A stretch of 64,000 bases of DNA from Pseudoalteromonas espejiana DSM 9414 (lineage in GTDB: Bacteria; Pseudomonadota; Gammaproteobacteria; Enterobacterales; Alteromonadaceae): the NCBI RefSeq assembly GCF_002221525.1, contig NZ_CP011028.1:2863001-2927000 (forward strand), given 5' to 3'. The notes under the pieces were generated by a model. The model was not told the DNA's origin. It ran no database searches and saw only the letters and a list, made by a program, of their open reading frames with translations. This document shows, one piece after another, positions 1 through 8,545 of this stretch (positions within the stretch are counted from its first letter, which is position 1; the number at the start of each line of letters is the position of its first letter). The position numbers and the translations under genes are program-made.

Positions 1-1
1 A

Positions 2-76
2 GTACGCGAAGCCACTCAAGAAGAACTTGCCCATGGGCATGTTCACGGTGAAGGCGGTTGTGGACACGAACATTAA
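2..76 (+). CDS. slyD: SlyD peptidyl-prolyl isomerase, C-terminal fragment
   Basis: Only the last 24 codons lie in the window; the gene starts before base 1. The reading frame ends in a His/Gly/Cys-rich tail (pattern HGHVHGEGGCGHEH). This is typical of the C-terminus of SlyD, a cytoplasmic FKBP-type prolyl isomerase and chaperone whose tail binds nickel and other metals. The tail is short compared with the longer metal-binding tail of E. coli SlyD. A strong bidirectional terminator follows. The identification rests on the tail alone. Confidence 0.75.
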   Translation, partial: VREATQEELAHGHVHGEGGCGHEH

Positions 77-96
77 TAAGTGTAAAAAACATATAA

Positions 97-122
97 AAAA
101 AGCGCCAAAGGCGCTTTTTTTA
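97..122. terminator. Bidirectional terminator between slyD and the 120-611 gene
   Basis: A perfect six-base-pair GC-rich stem (101-106 with 110-115, three-base loop) has an A-run on the left and a T-run on the right. It can therefore end transcription of slyD on the plus strand and of the convergent minus-strand gene. It overlaps the stop codon region of the latter. Confidence 0.85.
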
Positions 123-611
123 TAACATATTATTGTAGCTCGCTTTTGCCTGTGATTTAGGCTCTGCCGGGGGAGGTATTTCACCTGGGGTTATTTTACC
201 TTCTAGGGCTGATAAAACACCTTGCTGATCGTTAGTTCCTACCCGATAAACACTGCCATCTTTTAAGGTTAATTGCACCGCGCTAAACCCCGATACAGAA
301 TACACCCAACCATCGTGCGTTATACGGATACCAATACCGTGGCGATATGAATTTTGCACCGCCTTGGCTTCTATTATATCGCTTAATATCAATTTTTGCC
401 CCGCAACACCTGGCCCAAATGCCCAGCTAATTGTTTCATCAGTTACTTTAACGGTTAAACCGTGAAACAAAAACCCGACTAAAATTAATACTCCAGCGAA
501 TACCATTAAGGGTACATCTGCTCCAATTAAATTCCATGCTAAGGCAACAAAACCACCTATCCAAGCTAAAACAAAAAATATAAACACCGCATATTGCTTA
601 TGCTGATACAT
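120..611 (-). CDS. Two-TM membrane protein, possible bacterial PH-like domain
   Basis: 163 residues. Two adjacent hydrophobic segments (about residues 9-27 and 33-52) are followed by a soluble beta-rich part with alternating strands (about 53-140), then a Pro/Ala-rich tail. Two N-terminal membrane helices followed by a small beta domain resemble bacterial PH-like membrane proteins, but I cannot assign a family with certainty. It ends on the terminator shared with slyD. It lies 17 bases downstream of the DUF481 gene stop on the same strand, so the two may be co-transcribed. Function unknown. Confidence 0.6.
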   Translation of the reverse strand: MYQHKQYAVFIFFVLAWIGGFVALAWNLIGADVPLMVFAGVLILVGFLFHGLTVKVTDETISWAFGPGVAGQKLILSDIIEAKAVQNSYRHGIGIRITHDGWVYSVSGFSAVQLTLKDGSVYRVGTNDQQGVLSALEGKITPGEIPPPAEPKSQAKASYNNML

Positions 612-627
612 AACACTCTCTTAATTA

Positions 628-1440
628 TTAAAAACTATAAACCAACGTGGCGCTTAACTCTGAATCGTATTTAAGGTTGTCATCTTCAGGCTTAGAATTA
701 TAACGATACATATAAGCAAATTTAAGTGATACAGCACCTATTACTTGGCTTATTAGCGCGGTTTCTGATTTTAAGCGCGAATTTAACCCTGATAATGATT
801 GCTCAATACTGACATCTTGGTTAAAGCGCGTACGCTTTGACACTAAGCGCTCCCATTGCATTGCAATACGCACCAAATAACCGGTTTGGTTTTCATCTTC
901 ATCAACAACTTCCGTTTCGTCATCTGCAACAGAGCGATATAAACCAGGGCCAATATCAATATCAACTTTATTTTTTACGCCTTGATACACTCTTGCCCCA
1001 TAACCGGTTGCCAACGTGCTTTTATAATCTAGGCCGCTAAATTTATCTTCTTCGTAGTCGCCATAAATAAAAAATGAGGAGTTTTTTACACCTACCTTGT
1101 AGTTACCCTGGGCAGAGACAAAAATACGGTCTGCCGTTACATCTGTTTGCCCGGTGTCATCGTTTTGATCGCGTTTATACAAGGTGTCTAACTTAAATTG
1201 GTTACGCCAATTTTCAAAGTCTTGATATAAATTACCTCTAAACTTAAAGCTAGTGGAGTTAGTATTACCTTTACTTAAAATTAAACCAAATTCAGTATCG
1301 CCATAGAGCATTTCACCCTTATGTAGCTCATGAATTTCTTCATCAGAGAGTTGTCCATATTCATGAAAGTCTTCAAATGGATCAACAGCCCAGCAACGGC
1401 TGCTAATAATTAAAAACAAGAATAGTAAATACTTATGCAC
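628..1440 (-). CDS. DUF481 family outer-membrane protein (YdiY-like)
   Basis: About 270 residues from a GTG start at 1440. That start puts a clean signal peptide at the N-terminus (hydrophobic stretch HKYLLFLFLI then Ala before the mature Val-Asp-Pro). A GAG-type ribosome site lies seven bases upstream. The frame is open further upstream only from a weak TTG at 1467. The mature part shows the DUF481 pattern: a GNT motif after the first strands, alternating aromatic strands and a C-terminal phenylalanine, as expected for an outer-membrane beta-barrel. Members are poorly characterised, salt-induced outer-membrane proteins in some cases. Function inferred only from family. Confidence 0.75.
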   Translation of the reverse strand: MHKYLLFLFLIISSRCWAVDPFEDFHEYGQLSDEEIHELHKGEMLYGDTEFGLILSKGNTNSTSFKFRGNLYQDFENWRNQFKLDTLYKRDQNDDTGQTDVTADRIFVSAQGNYKVGVKNSSFFIYGDYEEDKFSGLDYKSTLATGYGARVYQGVKNKVDIDIGPGLYRSVADDETEVVDEDENQTGYLVRIAMQWERLVSKRTRFNQDVSIEQSLSGLNSRLKSETALISQVIGAVSLKFAYMYRYNSKPEDDNLKYDSELSATLVYSF

Positions 1441-1473
1441 GGTAAACTCACTTGCATACACAAACAAAACTGC

Positions 1474-1803
1474 TTACTCAGCGTGCTCTGTTTCTTTCCA
1501 TAAAATATGACAAAACGGCGCGTCTTTATCACGGCTAATTAAAATCTTTGCAAATAACACATCATCGCTTTCAAACTCTAAACCCACCAGCACTTGCACA
1601 AACAGCTCTGGTTCTATTTCAAGGGCAACAAAATCTTGCCATTGGTCGTCAGGCTCGCCTTCTTCAATAAAGCCAAGCTCTTCTCGGTATTGATTAAAGT
1701 CCTCTACATCTTGTTCGCTTAGATTATTTGGCGCTAGCTCTAAAAAAATATCGTACGCCTGATGAGTAACTTCTTCTTCGCTGTATAAACGTGGGCCTGA
1801 CAT
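1474..1803 (-). CDS. DUF440 dsDNA-mimic-like acidic protein (YciU/HI1450 family)
   Basis: 109 residues from ATG 1803, chosen because a GAGG ribosome site sits about eight bases upstream; the longer frame to 1845 has no such site. The protein is strongly acidic. It carries the family landmarks: an AYDIFLE helix near the N-terminus, an acidic centre with DDQW, a VGLEFE strand, then a DDVLFAKILISR strand and a C-terminal HILWKE. HI1450 of Haemophilus has been described as a double-stranded DNA mimic thought to bind HU-like proteins. That role is taken from the family, not seen here. The stop lies about 30 bases before the DUF481 start, so an operon is likely. Confidence 0.75.
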   Translation of the reverse strand: MSGPRLYSEEEVTHQAYDIFLELAPNNLSEQDVEDFNQYREELGFIEEGEPDDQWQDFVALEIEPELFVQVLVGLEFESDDVLFAKILISRDKDAPFCHILWKETEHAE

Positions 1804-2041
1804 AGGTGGAACCTCAATGCTTGTAAAGTGCGCACATAATACCAAAAGTCACCTGCGTTTTGAGAAAAAACAGTTAAAAATAATGACTTTTTTGTTACCG
1901 GCTCATGTGTGGTTAAGCTTAATCAGTTACGACCCTGTAAGATAAAAATAATTCAATTTATTTTTTATTGTAAAACAAACCGTTACTTTACATAGTGCGC
2001 TGTACATCATAAGCTCAAATAGTTATTTACAGGAGTTAGCA

Positions 2042-2833
2042 ATGATAAAACTAGAAAAACAACAAGGCATTGCCACCGTTACTTTAAGCCGCGCAGACAA
2101 ACAAAACGCGCTTAGCTTTGATATGTTCATCCAATTAAATAAAACAATTAAAAATATAAAAAAGGATCGCGCCATACGCGCGGTAGTTATTAAAGGTGAA
2201 GGTAATCATTTTTGCTCTGGGCTTGATGTAGCGGGCGTTATGGCATCCCCCTTTAATATTGTAAAACTGTTATTTAAATGGCTACCCGGAAACCAAAATT
2301 TAGCCCAAAAAGTCGTTTTAGGCTGGCAATCTCTAAGTGTACCGGTTATTGCACAAATAGATGGCAACTGCTTAGGCGGTGGATTACAAATAGCCCTAGG
2401 AGCGGATTACAGAATAGTTAACAACAACGCCAAGCTTGCCATTATGGAAGCGCGATGGGGGCTGTGCCCTGATATGGGAGCAAATGCTGTTATTGCAGGC
2501 TTGGTTAAACGCGACCAAGCATTATGGCTTGCAAGCCATGCAAACCCAATTAGTGCGCAACAAGCAGAGCAGCTTGGCTTAGTGACGCAGCTTACAGGCG
2601 ATACACAAACAGCCACGCAAAGCATGCTAAATACATTGCTTGAACGCTCACCAGATACCCTAGCTGCTATTAAACGTGTAACTCAGCAAAGCTATAAGCT
2701 TAATCAACGTAAAATATTAGCTAAAGAAACATTTAGCCAAATACGATTACTACTAAACCCAAACACTAAGAAAGCAATCGCTAAAGCAAAAGGTAAAACA
2801 GAAGTTACCTACAATAATGCAAAACGTTGGTAA
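2042..2833 (+). CDS. Crotonase / enoyl-CoA hydratase-isomerase family protein
   Basis: 263 residues with a good GGAG ribosome site. The crotonase fold is clear. The first oxyanion-hole segment is FCSGLD (about residues 57-62) and the second is CLGGG (about 110-114). The position that carries the first catalytic Glu in enoyl-CoA hydratases (just after GGG) is Gln here. The second Glu is kept in IMEARWG, and an Asp follows in CPDMG. This pattern fits an isomerase or other acyl-CoA-acting member better than a classical hydratase. It stands alone, not in a fad operon. The exact substrate cannot be read from sequence. Confidence 0.8.
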   Translation: MIKLEKQQGIATVTLSRADKQNALSFDMFIQLNKTIKNIKKDRAIRAVVIKGEGNHFCSGLDVAGVMASPFNIVKLLFKWLPGNQNLAQKVVLGWQSLSVPVIAQIDGNCLGGGLQIALGADYRIVNNNAKLAIMEARWGLCPDMGANAVIAGLVKRDQALWLASHANPISAQQAEQLGLVTQLTGDTQTATQSMLNTLLERSPDTLAAIKRVTQQSYKLNQRKILAKETFSQIRLLLNPNTKKAIAKAKGKTEVTYNNAKRW

Positions 2834-2904
2834 GACTATCGCCCAATGCATGACCTACGCAAATTTGCTAAAGTTACCTTCTCATTTTATTTAAAGTTAC
2901 TTAA

Positions 2905-3258
2905 ATGAAGTACTTACTCAGCAGCGCTATTATTTTATTGTGTTTAGCTTTAGCTAAATTGATTATGCATATTATTGGCGGCAGCTTTCCTGCGCCGCTT
3001 CTTGCTATGGTTATTTTACTCATTTTACTGTTATCGGGCATTGTAAAAGAGCATCAGGTAAAACCCTTTGCATCACCTATTTTAAATATAATGCCAATCT
3101 TTTTTATTCCGGCGGGTGTTGGCTTTATAGAGCACTTGGGCCTTATAAAATTACATTGGCCATTTTTAATCTTTGTTATTTTTTTGGTGCCTACCAGTAC
3201 GCTGTTACTGGTAAGTGCAGTTATGGCCTATTTTAAAGGTAGGAAAAATAATGACTGA
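2905..3258 (+). CDS. CidA/LrgA family holin-like membrane protein
   Basis: 117 residues, almost entirely hydrophobic, with about four membrane helices and a PAPLLAM motif typical of the CidA/LrgA family. Members are small inner-membrane proteins that work with LrgB/CidB. They have been linked to murein hydrolase control and to export of small carbon compounds such as pyruvate. The next gene, LrgB-like, starts seven bases before this stop, so the pair is translationally coupled. The weak upstream ribosome site is unremarkable. Confidence 0.85.
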   Translation: MKYLLSSAIILLCLALAKLIMHIIGGSFPAPLLAMVILLILLLSGIVKEHQVKPFASPILNIMPIFFIPAGVGFIEHLGLIKLHWPFLIFVIFLVPTSTLLLVSAVMAYFKGRKNND

Positions 3259-3970
3259 CCTGCACCTAACCTTATGGTGGCTAACCACCCCATTCATTAT
3301 TGCCTTATTTTTAGCGCTTAGAGCGTTGAATAATAATTGGCAGCATAGCGTATTAAAATCACTAACAAATCCGGTGTTTTTAAGTATTGCTATTATTGCT
3401 TTGCTGCTCGTTAACTTAAACCTGCCTTACACGCAATTTGCTTCTCACAGCCAGCTACTTAGCTGGTTATTAGAGCCCGCAATCGTGGCATTAGCACTGC
3501 CTTTATACCAACAATTTATTCATATTCGCAAAAACTTATTACTCATAGTAAGTACCTGTAGCTTAGGAATAATTAATGCCACATTTGTCGCGTTTATACT
3601 GAGTGTGTTATTTGACGTGCCAAACAACTTAAGCGCTTCCGTTGCTGCTTTAAGTGTAACTACGCCTATTTCATTAATTGTCACTGACTCACTAGGGGGT
3701 ATTAGCTCACTTGCCGCCGCTTTAGTTATTTTCATAGGGTTGCTTGGGGCGTTATTTGGCCTAATACTTTTTAAGTTGGTGGGCATTTACAACCACCAAG
3801 CACAAGGTACCGCAATGGGCACAGCTTGCCATGCTATAGGCACGGCCGCAGCACTTGCTGAGCATCCAAAAATAGGTGCGTTTTCATCTGTTGCTATGGC
3901 TTTAAGCGCTTTATTAACAGCCATTATAGTGCCTATGCTCTATCCATTTTTAGTCAACACTTTGCTATAG
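3251..3970 (+). CDS. LrgB/CidB family membrane protein
   Basis: 239 residues from ATG 3251, selected because it is preceded by an AGG-type ribosome site and overlaps the LrgA-like stop by eight bases. The reading frame extends further upstream without support. Multiple membrane helices and the conserved family segments are seen: VTTPISL in the middle, and a C-terminal GTACHAIGTA stretch followed by small hydrophobic residues. It acts in the inner membrane with the LrgA-like partner, probably as a transporter or holin-antiholin type pair. No LytTR or LysR regulator is adjacent. Confidence 0.87.
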   Translation: MTDLHLTLWWLTTPFIIALFLALRALNNNWQHSVLKSLTNPVFLSIAIIALLLVNLNLPYTQFASHSQLLSWLLEPAIVALALPLYQQFIHIRKNLLLIVSTCSLGIINATFVAFILSVLFDVPNNLSASVAALSVTTPISLIVTDSLGGISSLAAALVIFIGLLGALFGLILFKLVGIYNHQAQGTAMGTACHAIGTAAALAEHPKIGAFSSVAMALSALLTAIIVPMLYPFLVNTLL

Positions 3971-4010
3971 TTAACAAAAAATAGCATTACCACCATTTAA
4001 AGAGCCCACT

Positions 4011-4841
4011 ATGATCAGTTCTGAGATAGAACAATTTGAAAAATACTACACCATGCTCACTGAGTATTTAGTTACCTACAGCATGCAAATTGTAGGCGCT
4101 ATTTTTATATTACTACTGGGTTTGTGGGTAGCTAAAAAAATAGCCAATGTAGTTGCCAGCTTAATGACTCGTCATAATATCGACGTCACTTTAACTAATT
4201 TTGTAAGCAACGTAGTTAAGGTATTGCTTATTGTTATGGTGGTTATTATAGCGCTGGGCAAAATAGGGATAAGTGTTACCCCATTTGTGGCAGCCATAGG
4301 TGCAGCGTCTTTAGGTGCTGGTTTAGCACTACAAGGCATGCTATCTAACTATGGTGCAGGCCTTGCCATTATAGCTACACGCCCTTTTGTAGTTGGCGAT
4401 ACCATTGAGGTTAAAAATGTAAGCGGCCAAGTAAAAACGATTGAGCTTGGTTACACCATTTTAATAGATGAAGAAAAAGTAGAAATCACCATTCCTAACA
4501 AACATATAATGGGCGAAATAATTCATAACTCATTTAGTTACTCATTAGTTAAAGGTGAAATAGATATTGCCTATAGTGCATGTGCTGATACAGCTATTAG
4601 TCTTATTGAAGAAGTACTCAAATCGCACGAGTTAGTAGCTCAAAACCCTCACTCACAAATAGGCATAGAGCGCTTTGCCGATAGCGGTGTTACTATTAGT
4701 TACAGGTATTGGGTGCCTACTACCAAAATAATCGAAACAAAACTCGCTATTAACGGTGGTGTTTATAAAGCTATTAACAACGCTGAAATTGAAATACCGT
4801 TCCCACAACGCGTAGTGACCATAAATAAAAACGATATTTAA
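4011..4841 (+). CDS. mscS: Small-conductance mechanosensitive channel, MscS family
   Basis: 276 residues, the usual size of a minimal MscS. Three N-terminal membrane helices are seen. The third is the Gly/Ala-rich pore helix (AAIGAASLGAGLALQGML, about residues 95-112). The beta domain follows, with the RPFVVGD motif and a C-terminal alpha-beta domain. The channel opens under membrane tension to release solutes during hypo-osmotic shock. It is a single gene with its own AGAG ribosome site. It is followed by a hairpin and then by a MITE-like element. Confidence 0.92.
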   Translation: MISSEIEQFEKYYTMLTEYLVTYSMQIVGAIFILLLGLWVAKKIANVVASLMTRHNIDVTLTNFVSNVVKVLLIVMVVIIALGKIGISVTPFVAAIGAASLGAGLALQGMLSNYGAGLAIIATRPFVVGDTIEVKNVSGQVKTIELGYTILIDEEKVEITIPNKHIMGEIIHNSFSYSLVKGEIDIAYSACADTAISLIEEVLKSHELVAQNPHSQIGIERFADSGVTISYRYWVPTTKIIETKLAINGGVYKAINNAEIEIPFPQRVVTINKNDI

Positions 4842-4853
4842 CCTTTAAACTTA

Positions 4854-4881
4854 GTAGGTAATGCAGTATTGCATTACCTAC
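4854..4881 (+). terminator. Hairpin after mscS, possibly a disrupted terminator
   Basis: A perfect 12-base-pair inverted repeat (4854-4865 with 4870-4881) and a four-base loop lie directly after the mscS stop. No T-run follows; instead the MITE-like element begins eight bases later. Insertion of the element may have separated the stem from its original T-tract. Confidence 0.5.
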
Positions 4882-4888
4882 ATCACTA

Positions 4889-5146
4889 GGGCGTGTTGAT
4901 CTTTGCGGATTGAAATTTGTTCAATCTAGGGGCGATTAAATCGCGGCGCGAGGTTCGTAACCTAGTGGGCTAAGTAAAAACCGAGTAACAAAGAGTTTAT
5001 CGCCCCTAGGCAGAACCCGAAGGGCAGCGCATGTTTGGCATTTATGCTGCGTTATCGCCTATTTATGGGGAGTACTTCATAGGCTCTACCTTGCCTAAAA
5101 ACAAAACATACTGCTGCAAATTCAACCATCAAAGATCAACACGCCC
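4889..5146. mobile_element. MITE-like non-coding element, copy 1
   Basis: About 258 bases bounded by an inverted repeat. The left end starts GGGCGTGTTGATCTTTG and the right end is its near-perfect complement ending in CACGCCC, with TA on both outer sides. A second, clearly related copy lies at 56543-56805 in the same orientation. Inside are two further inverted repeats, one around the GGGGCGAT / ATCGCCCC pair and one around TGTTTGGC-type sequence, so the RNA could fold into nested hairpins. No transposase is encoded; the 60-codon frame at 5031-5213 is not a credible gene. Terminal repeats, small size and dispersed copies fit a miniature inverted-repeat transposable element. Confidence 0.75.
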
Positions 5147-5268
5147 TAAACTTCCCTTTCTTAGCAAAAACTCTTTTTGTGTTTGTTGTTTATTCTGTAA
5201 TATAAATAATTAGTTAAATAACTATTTATTCTCTCGCTTTAATCACACAATAACAATAATGAGCCATT

Positions 5269-8200
5269 ATGAATCGCAGCCCCTTTTACTTAGGTGATTG
5301 GCAAGTCAATCCCCAGTCAAATACCGTTCAGCGAGCAGGTAAAACTAAGCAATTAGAACCTAAAGCCATAAATGTATTAGTGCACCTATGTTTGCAAAAA
5401 GGTGAAATAGTCACCAGCGATGAGCTATTAGATCATTGTTGGAAAAATATTGAAATTGGCGATAACCCGCTACATAAAATCATTACTCAGCTACGAAAAG
5501 CCCTTGGCGATAAAGCAAGTGAGCCCACCTACATAGAAACTATTCGCAAACGTGGTTACCGGATTATTGCAAAACTTGAGTTTCCATTAGCCGATGACAT
5601 AACAGCAACTGAAAACACGTGGCAAGGCGGCTCTCCTTTTTTAGGTTTAAGCGCATATAATCCAACGGATACACACTTGTTTTTTGGCCGAAATAAATCA
5701 GTATCTACCTTGCTTGAAAGAATATCGAGCCAAGTTAATTTTGGACGCGCATTTTGTTTAATCCTAGGCCCTAGTGGCACAGGTAAATCATCATTAGTTA
5801 ATGCAGGTATACTGCCAAAGTTACTCGACGAGCGAGGCTATAACGGCATCGGAGTTCTTTCTTATTGTCAGCTCGATTTTGCAGATGTACATAAAGATAG
5901 GCTTTTTTTAGATTTAGCCTCTGCGCTACTCGACTGGGATATAAACAATCAACCTGTGTTCGAAGGATTAAGCGCGCAAACACTTGCAGAACAACTAGAA
6001 TTGGCAATAGATGGCGTAATTAACGCCATACAAGCTGCACTAAGCAAAATCTCTACACAACTTAAAACACCGCAATTATTTTTATTTATAGACCGTTTAG
6101 AAGTACTACTTTCCTCGCCACTATTTAGTAACGAAACACGTAGCCACTTTTTATCAGTTATTGAGCACTTAGCAACGTCTAAAGCGGTGATTGTATTTAG
6201 TGCGTGCAGAAACGATTTTTATCCTTTAGTGGTAGAGCAACCAAGCCTAATGGCTGGCAAAGCTAATGGCGCGCATTACGACTTAACACCACCTAACAGG
6301 CACGAGCTTCAACAAATTATTCGCCTGCCAGCAATAACCGCTAATTTAACGTTTTCACACGACCCGCAAACCCAAACACCACTGGATGAAATATTATGCG
6401 CCGATACCGCCAATAACCCCGACGCACTACCCATGCTGCAATACACACTGCAAGAGCTGTATTTACAGCGCAGTGATAATAACGAACTGTTACACAGTGT
6501 GTATGAAAAACTTGGCGGTATTGAGGGCGCCATAGGCAAAAAGGCAGAAGATGTATTTATAGGACTTTCTAAAGCGCAACAACAGCAACTAAAAAGCGTG
6601 TTATCACAATTAATAACGCTAAACCCTGATGGTAAAACTATTACTAGCCGCGCAGCGCGCTGGAAGGCATTAACTAATACCAACCAAAAAGAGCTTGTTC
6701 AAGCCATGGTCGATAGCCGCTTATTTGTATCGCACTTACAAAACCAAGAGGCCTGTTTTAGCCTTGCGCACGAAGCATTATTACGTCAATGGCCGCGCGC
6801 AAAACAGTGGATAAGCGATCACAAAGATGCATTAGCAATAAAAAGTCGCTTACAACACCAAGCGCAAAATTGGATAGATGAAGGTAAAAGTAGTGCTTAC
6901 CTTCTTGCGCCAGGTAAACCGCTACAAGAAGCGCAGCTATTGCTTAGCGACAAACTGTTTAAATTAGATGATAACGAGCACGCTCTTATTAAAAGCTCTG
7001 TAAAAAAAACAAAAACAAAAATAAGAGTAAAGCGAGTGACCCTTGCTCTATTATGCTTGCTTACATTTACCGCGTCATTAATGAGCTTCACTAGCTTTAA
7101 AGCCCAACAACATGCGCAAAAAAAACAGCTTGAGGCAGAAAGCTTGCTGGGGTTTATGGTCGGCGACTTTGCCGACAAACTACGCAGCGTTAAACGTATG
7201 GACTTACTTGATGGCATTAGTAATAAAGCACTTGAGTATTTTACAAATCAAACTGACGAATCAGGTTCAGTCTTTAGCTTTAGCGATGATAAAGCACAAT
7301 TTAACAACCGTTTTCAGTACGCACAAACCCTTGAGGCCATGGGGGAAGTGGCCTATTCCCGCGGTAAAACCGATGAAGCCTTCACCGCCTTTAAAAACGC
7401 CCGCATTCGCCTTGAGGCATTATTAAAAATCCAGCCAAGCAACTTAGAGTTACTAACGCTTGCCGGTGCCAATGCCTTTTGGCTCGGCCAGCTCCATTAT
7501 GATAAAAGTGATTACGCTGCCACTGAGCCATTATTTAAAAAGTACCACTCTTACAGTGAAACCATGTATGCGTTAGCACCGAATGATTTTAACTCGATTA
7601 TGGAGCTATCGTATTCGCATAATTCGCTGGGTTCTTTATACACAGAGAAATTTGACTACAGCGCTGCAAAACAAAGCTTTACAAAGTCACTCACCCTTAA
7701 AAACAAAGCGCTTATGCTTAAACCCAATAATAAAAACTTATTGCGCGATAAAGCAGATACCATTAGCTGGCTTGCTAAAACCGAAGAAGGGCTCGGTGAT
7801 TTTAATGCCGCGCTAACCATGTATGTAAATGCCTCAAGTGAATTGTCAAATATGCTATTGAATTATCCCGATGATGCAAGTTTATCAAGCAGTTTAGCTT
7901 ATACTTATATTCAGCAAAGCTATCTTTTAAGTTATTTACCCAATAGACAACCTGCTTACGAAAAAGCACAGCAAGCCACTAATACAATTAATAACGCTAT
8001 ATTGCAGGATCCAAAAAGTAAGTACTTTCAAGATTCATACTATCGCTTTTTAGCCTATCAATTGATGCTTTCAGCCGATAAAAATATTAATGAACAAGTA
8101 AATGAAATTATTAAATTTGTCAAAAATCAATACTTCGACAATAAATTTATTATAAATACACAAGTAAGCCTTATACACTATTTTATTGATAGGTTGTCAC

Positions 8201-8523
8201 AGCACAAAGCACAGGAGTTATTAATTGCGCTGGAGAGTGATACAAACTATCAAGAGTACATAGCTAATCAAATGAAAATTGGCGATAACATAATACCGAT
8301 ACGGGTTAATTTACTTAAAGCTAAGTTAAGTACAACCAGCAAGCAGCGAGAACAGTTTTGCTTAAATGCGCTTCAAGCCATTATTAAAAAAGCAGAAAAA
8401 GATCAAAGTGTTCATATCACATACCCGCTGGTACAGGTGTACACTTGCTTAAATCGAGCTGACGAAATCCCCAAAATAAAAGCAAACCTAGTAAAACTAG
8501 GTATTACTAATTTTAAACTATGA
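5269..8523 (+). CDS. Membrane-anchored wHTH-STAND NTPase-TPR regulator
   Basis: 1084 residues. Residues 1-105 form an OmpR/CadC-type winged-helix DNA-binding domain (wing motif YIETIRKRGYR). A linker with GSPFLGL and HLFFGR leads into an nSTAND1-type NTPase with Walker A GPSGTGKS (167-174) and a Walker B-like FLFIDRLE (D275). The STAND helical motif HEALLRQWPRAKQWI follows at 501-515. One membrane helix (about 590-610) comes next, then TPR-like repeats to the end, presumably periplasmic. The layout suggests a one-component sensor: the outer TPR part senses, the NTPase gates, and the cytoplasmic wHTH acts on promoters. A small gene follows 22 bases later. Targets and signal are unknown. Confidence 0.8.
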   Translation: MNRSPFYLGDWQVNPQSNTVQRAGKTKQLEPKAINVLVHLCLQKGEIVTSDELLDHCWKNIEIGDNPLHKIITQLRKALGDKASEPTYIETIRKRGYRIIAKLEFPLADDITATENTWQGGSPFLGLSAYNPTDTHLFFGRNKSVSTLLERISSQVNFGRAFCLILGPSGTGKSSLVNAGILPKLLDERGYNGIGVLSYCQLDFADVHKDRLFLDLASALLDWDINNQPVFEGLSAQTLAEQLELAIDGVINAIQAALSKISTQLKTPQLFLFIDRLEVLLSSPLFSNETRSHFLSVIEHLATSKAVIVFSACRNDFYPLVVEQPSLMAGKANGAHYDLTPPNRHELQQIIRLPAITANLTFSHDPQTQTPLDEILCADTANNPDALPMLQYTLQELYLQRSDNNELLHSVYEKLGGIEGAIGKKAEDVFIGLSKAQQQQLKSVLSQLITLNPDGKTITSRAARWKALTNTNQKELVQAMVDSRLFVSHLQNQEACFSLAHEALLRQWPRAKQWISDHKDALAIKSRLQHQAQNWIDEGKSSAYLLAPGKPLQEAQLLLSDKLFKLDDNEHALIKSSVKKTKTKIRVKRVTLALLCLLTFTASLMSFTSFKAQQHAQKKQLEAESLLGFMVGDFADKLRSVKRMDLLDGISNKALEYFTNQTDESGSVFSFSDDKAQFNNRFQYAQTLEAMGEVAYSRGKTDEAFTAFKNARIRLEALLKIQPSNLELLTLAGANAFWLGQLHYDKSDYAATEPLFKKYHSYSETMYALAPNDFNSIMELSYSHNSLGSLYTEKFDYSAAKQSFTKSLTLKNKALMLKPNNKNLLRDKADTISWLAKTEEGLGDFNAALTMYVNASSELSNMLLNYPDDASLSSSLAYTYIQQSYLLSYLPNRQPAYEKAQQATNTINNAILQDPKSKYFQDSYYRFLAYQLMLSADKNINEQVNEIIKFVKNQYFDNKFIINTQVSLIHYFIDRLSQHKAQELLIALESDTNYQEYIANQMKIGDNIIPIRVNLLKAKLSTTSKQREQFCLNALQAIIKKAEKDQSVHITYPLVQVYTCLNRADEIPKIKANLVKLGITNFKL

Positions 8524-8545
8524 CTATGAATAAAAGGGAAACAAT

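Noticed and set aside
5031..5213. 60-codon plus-strand ORF
   Set aside because: It lies almost wholly inside the MITE-like element, has no ribosome site, and is not preserved as a frame in copy 2.
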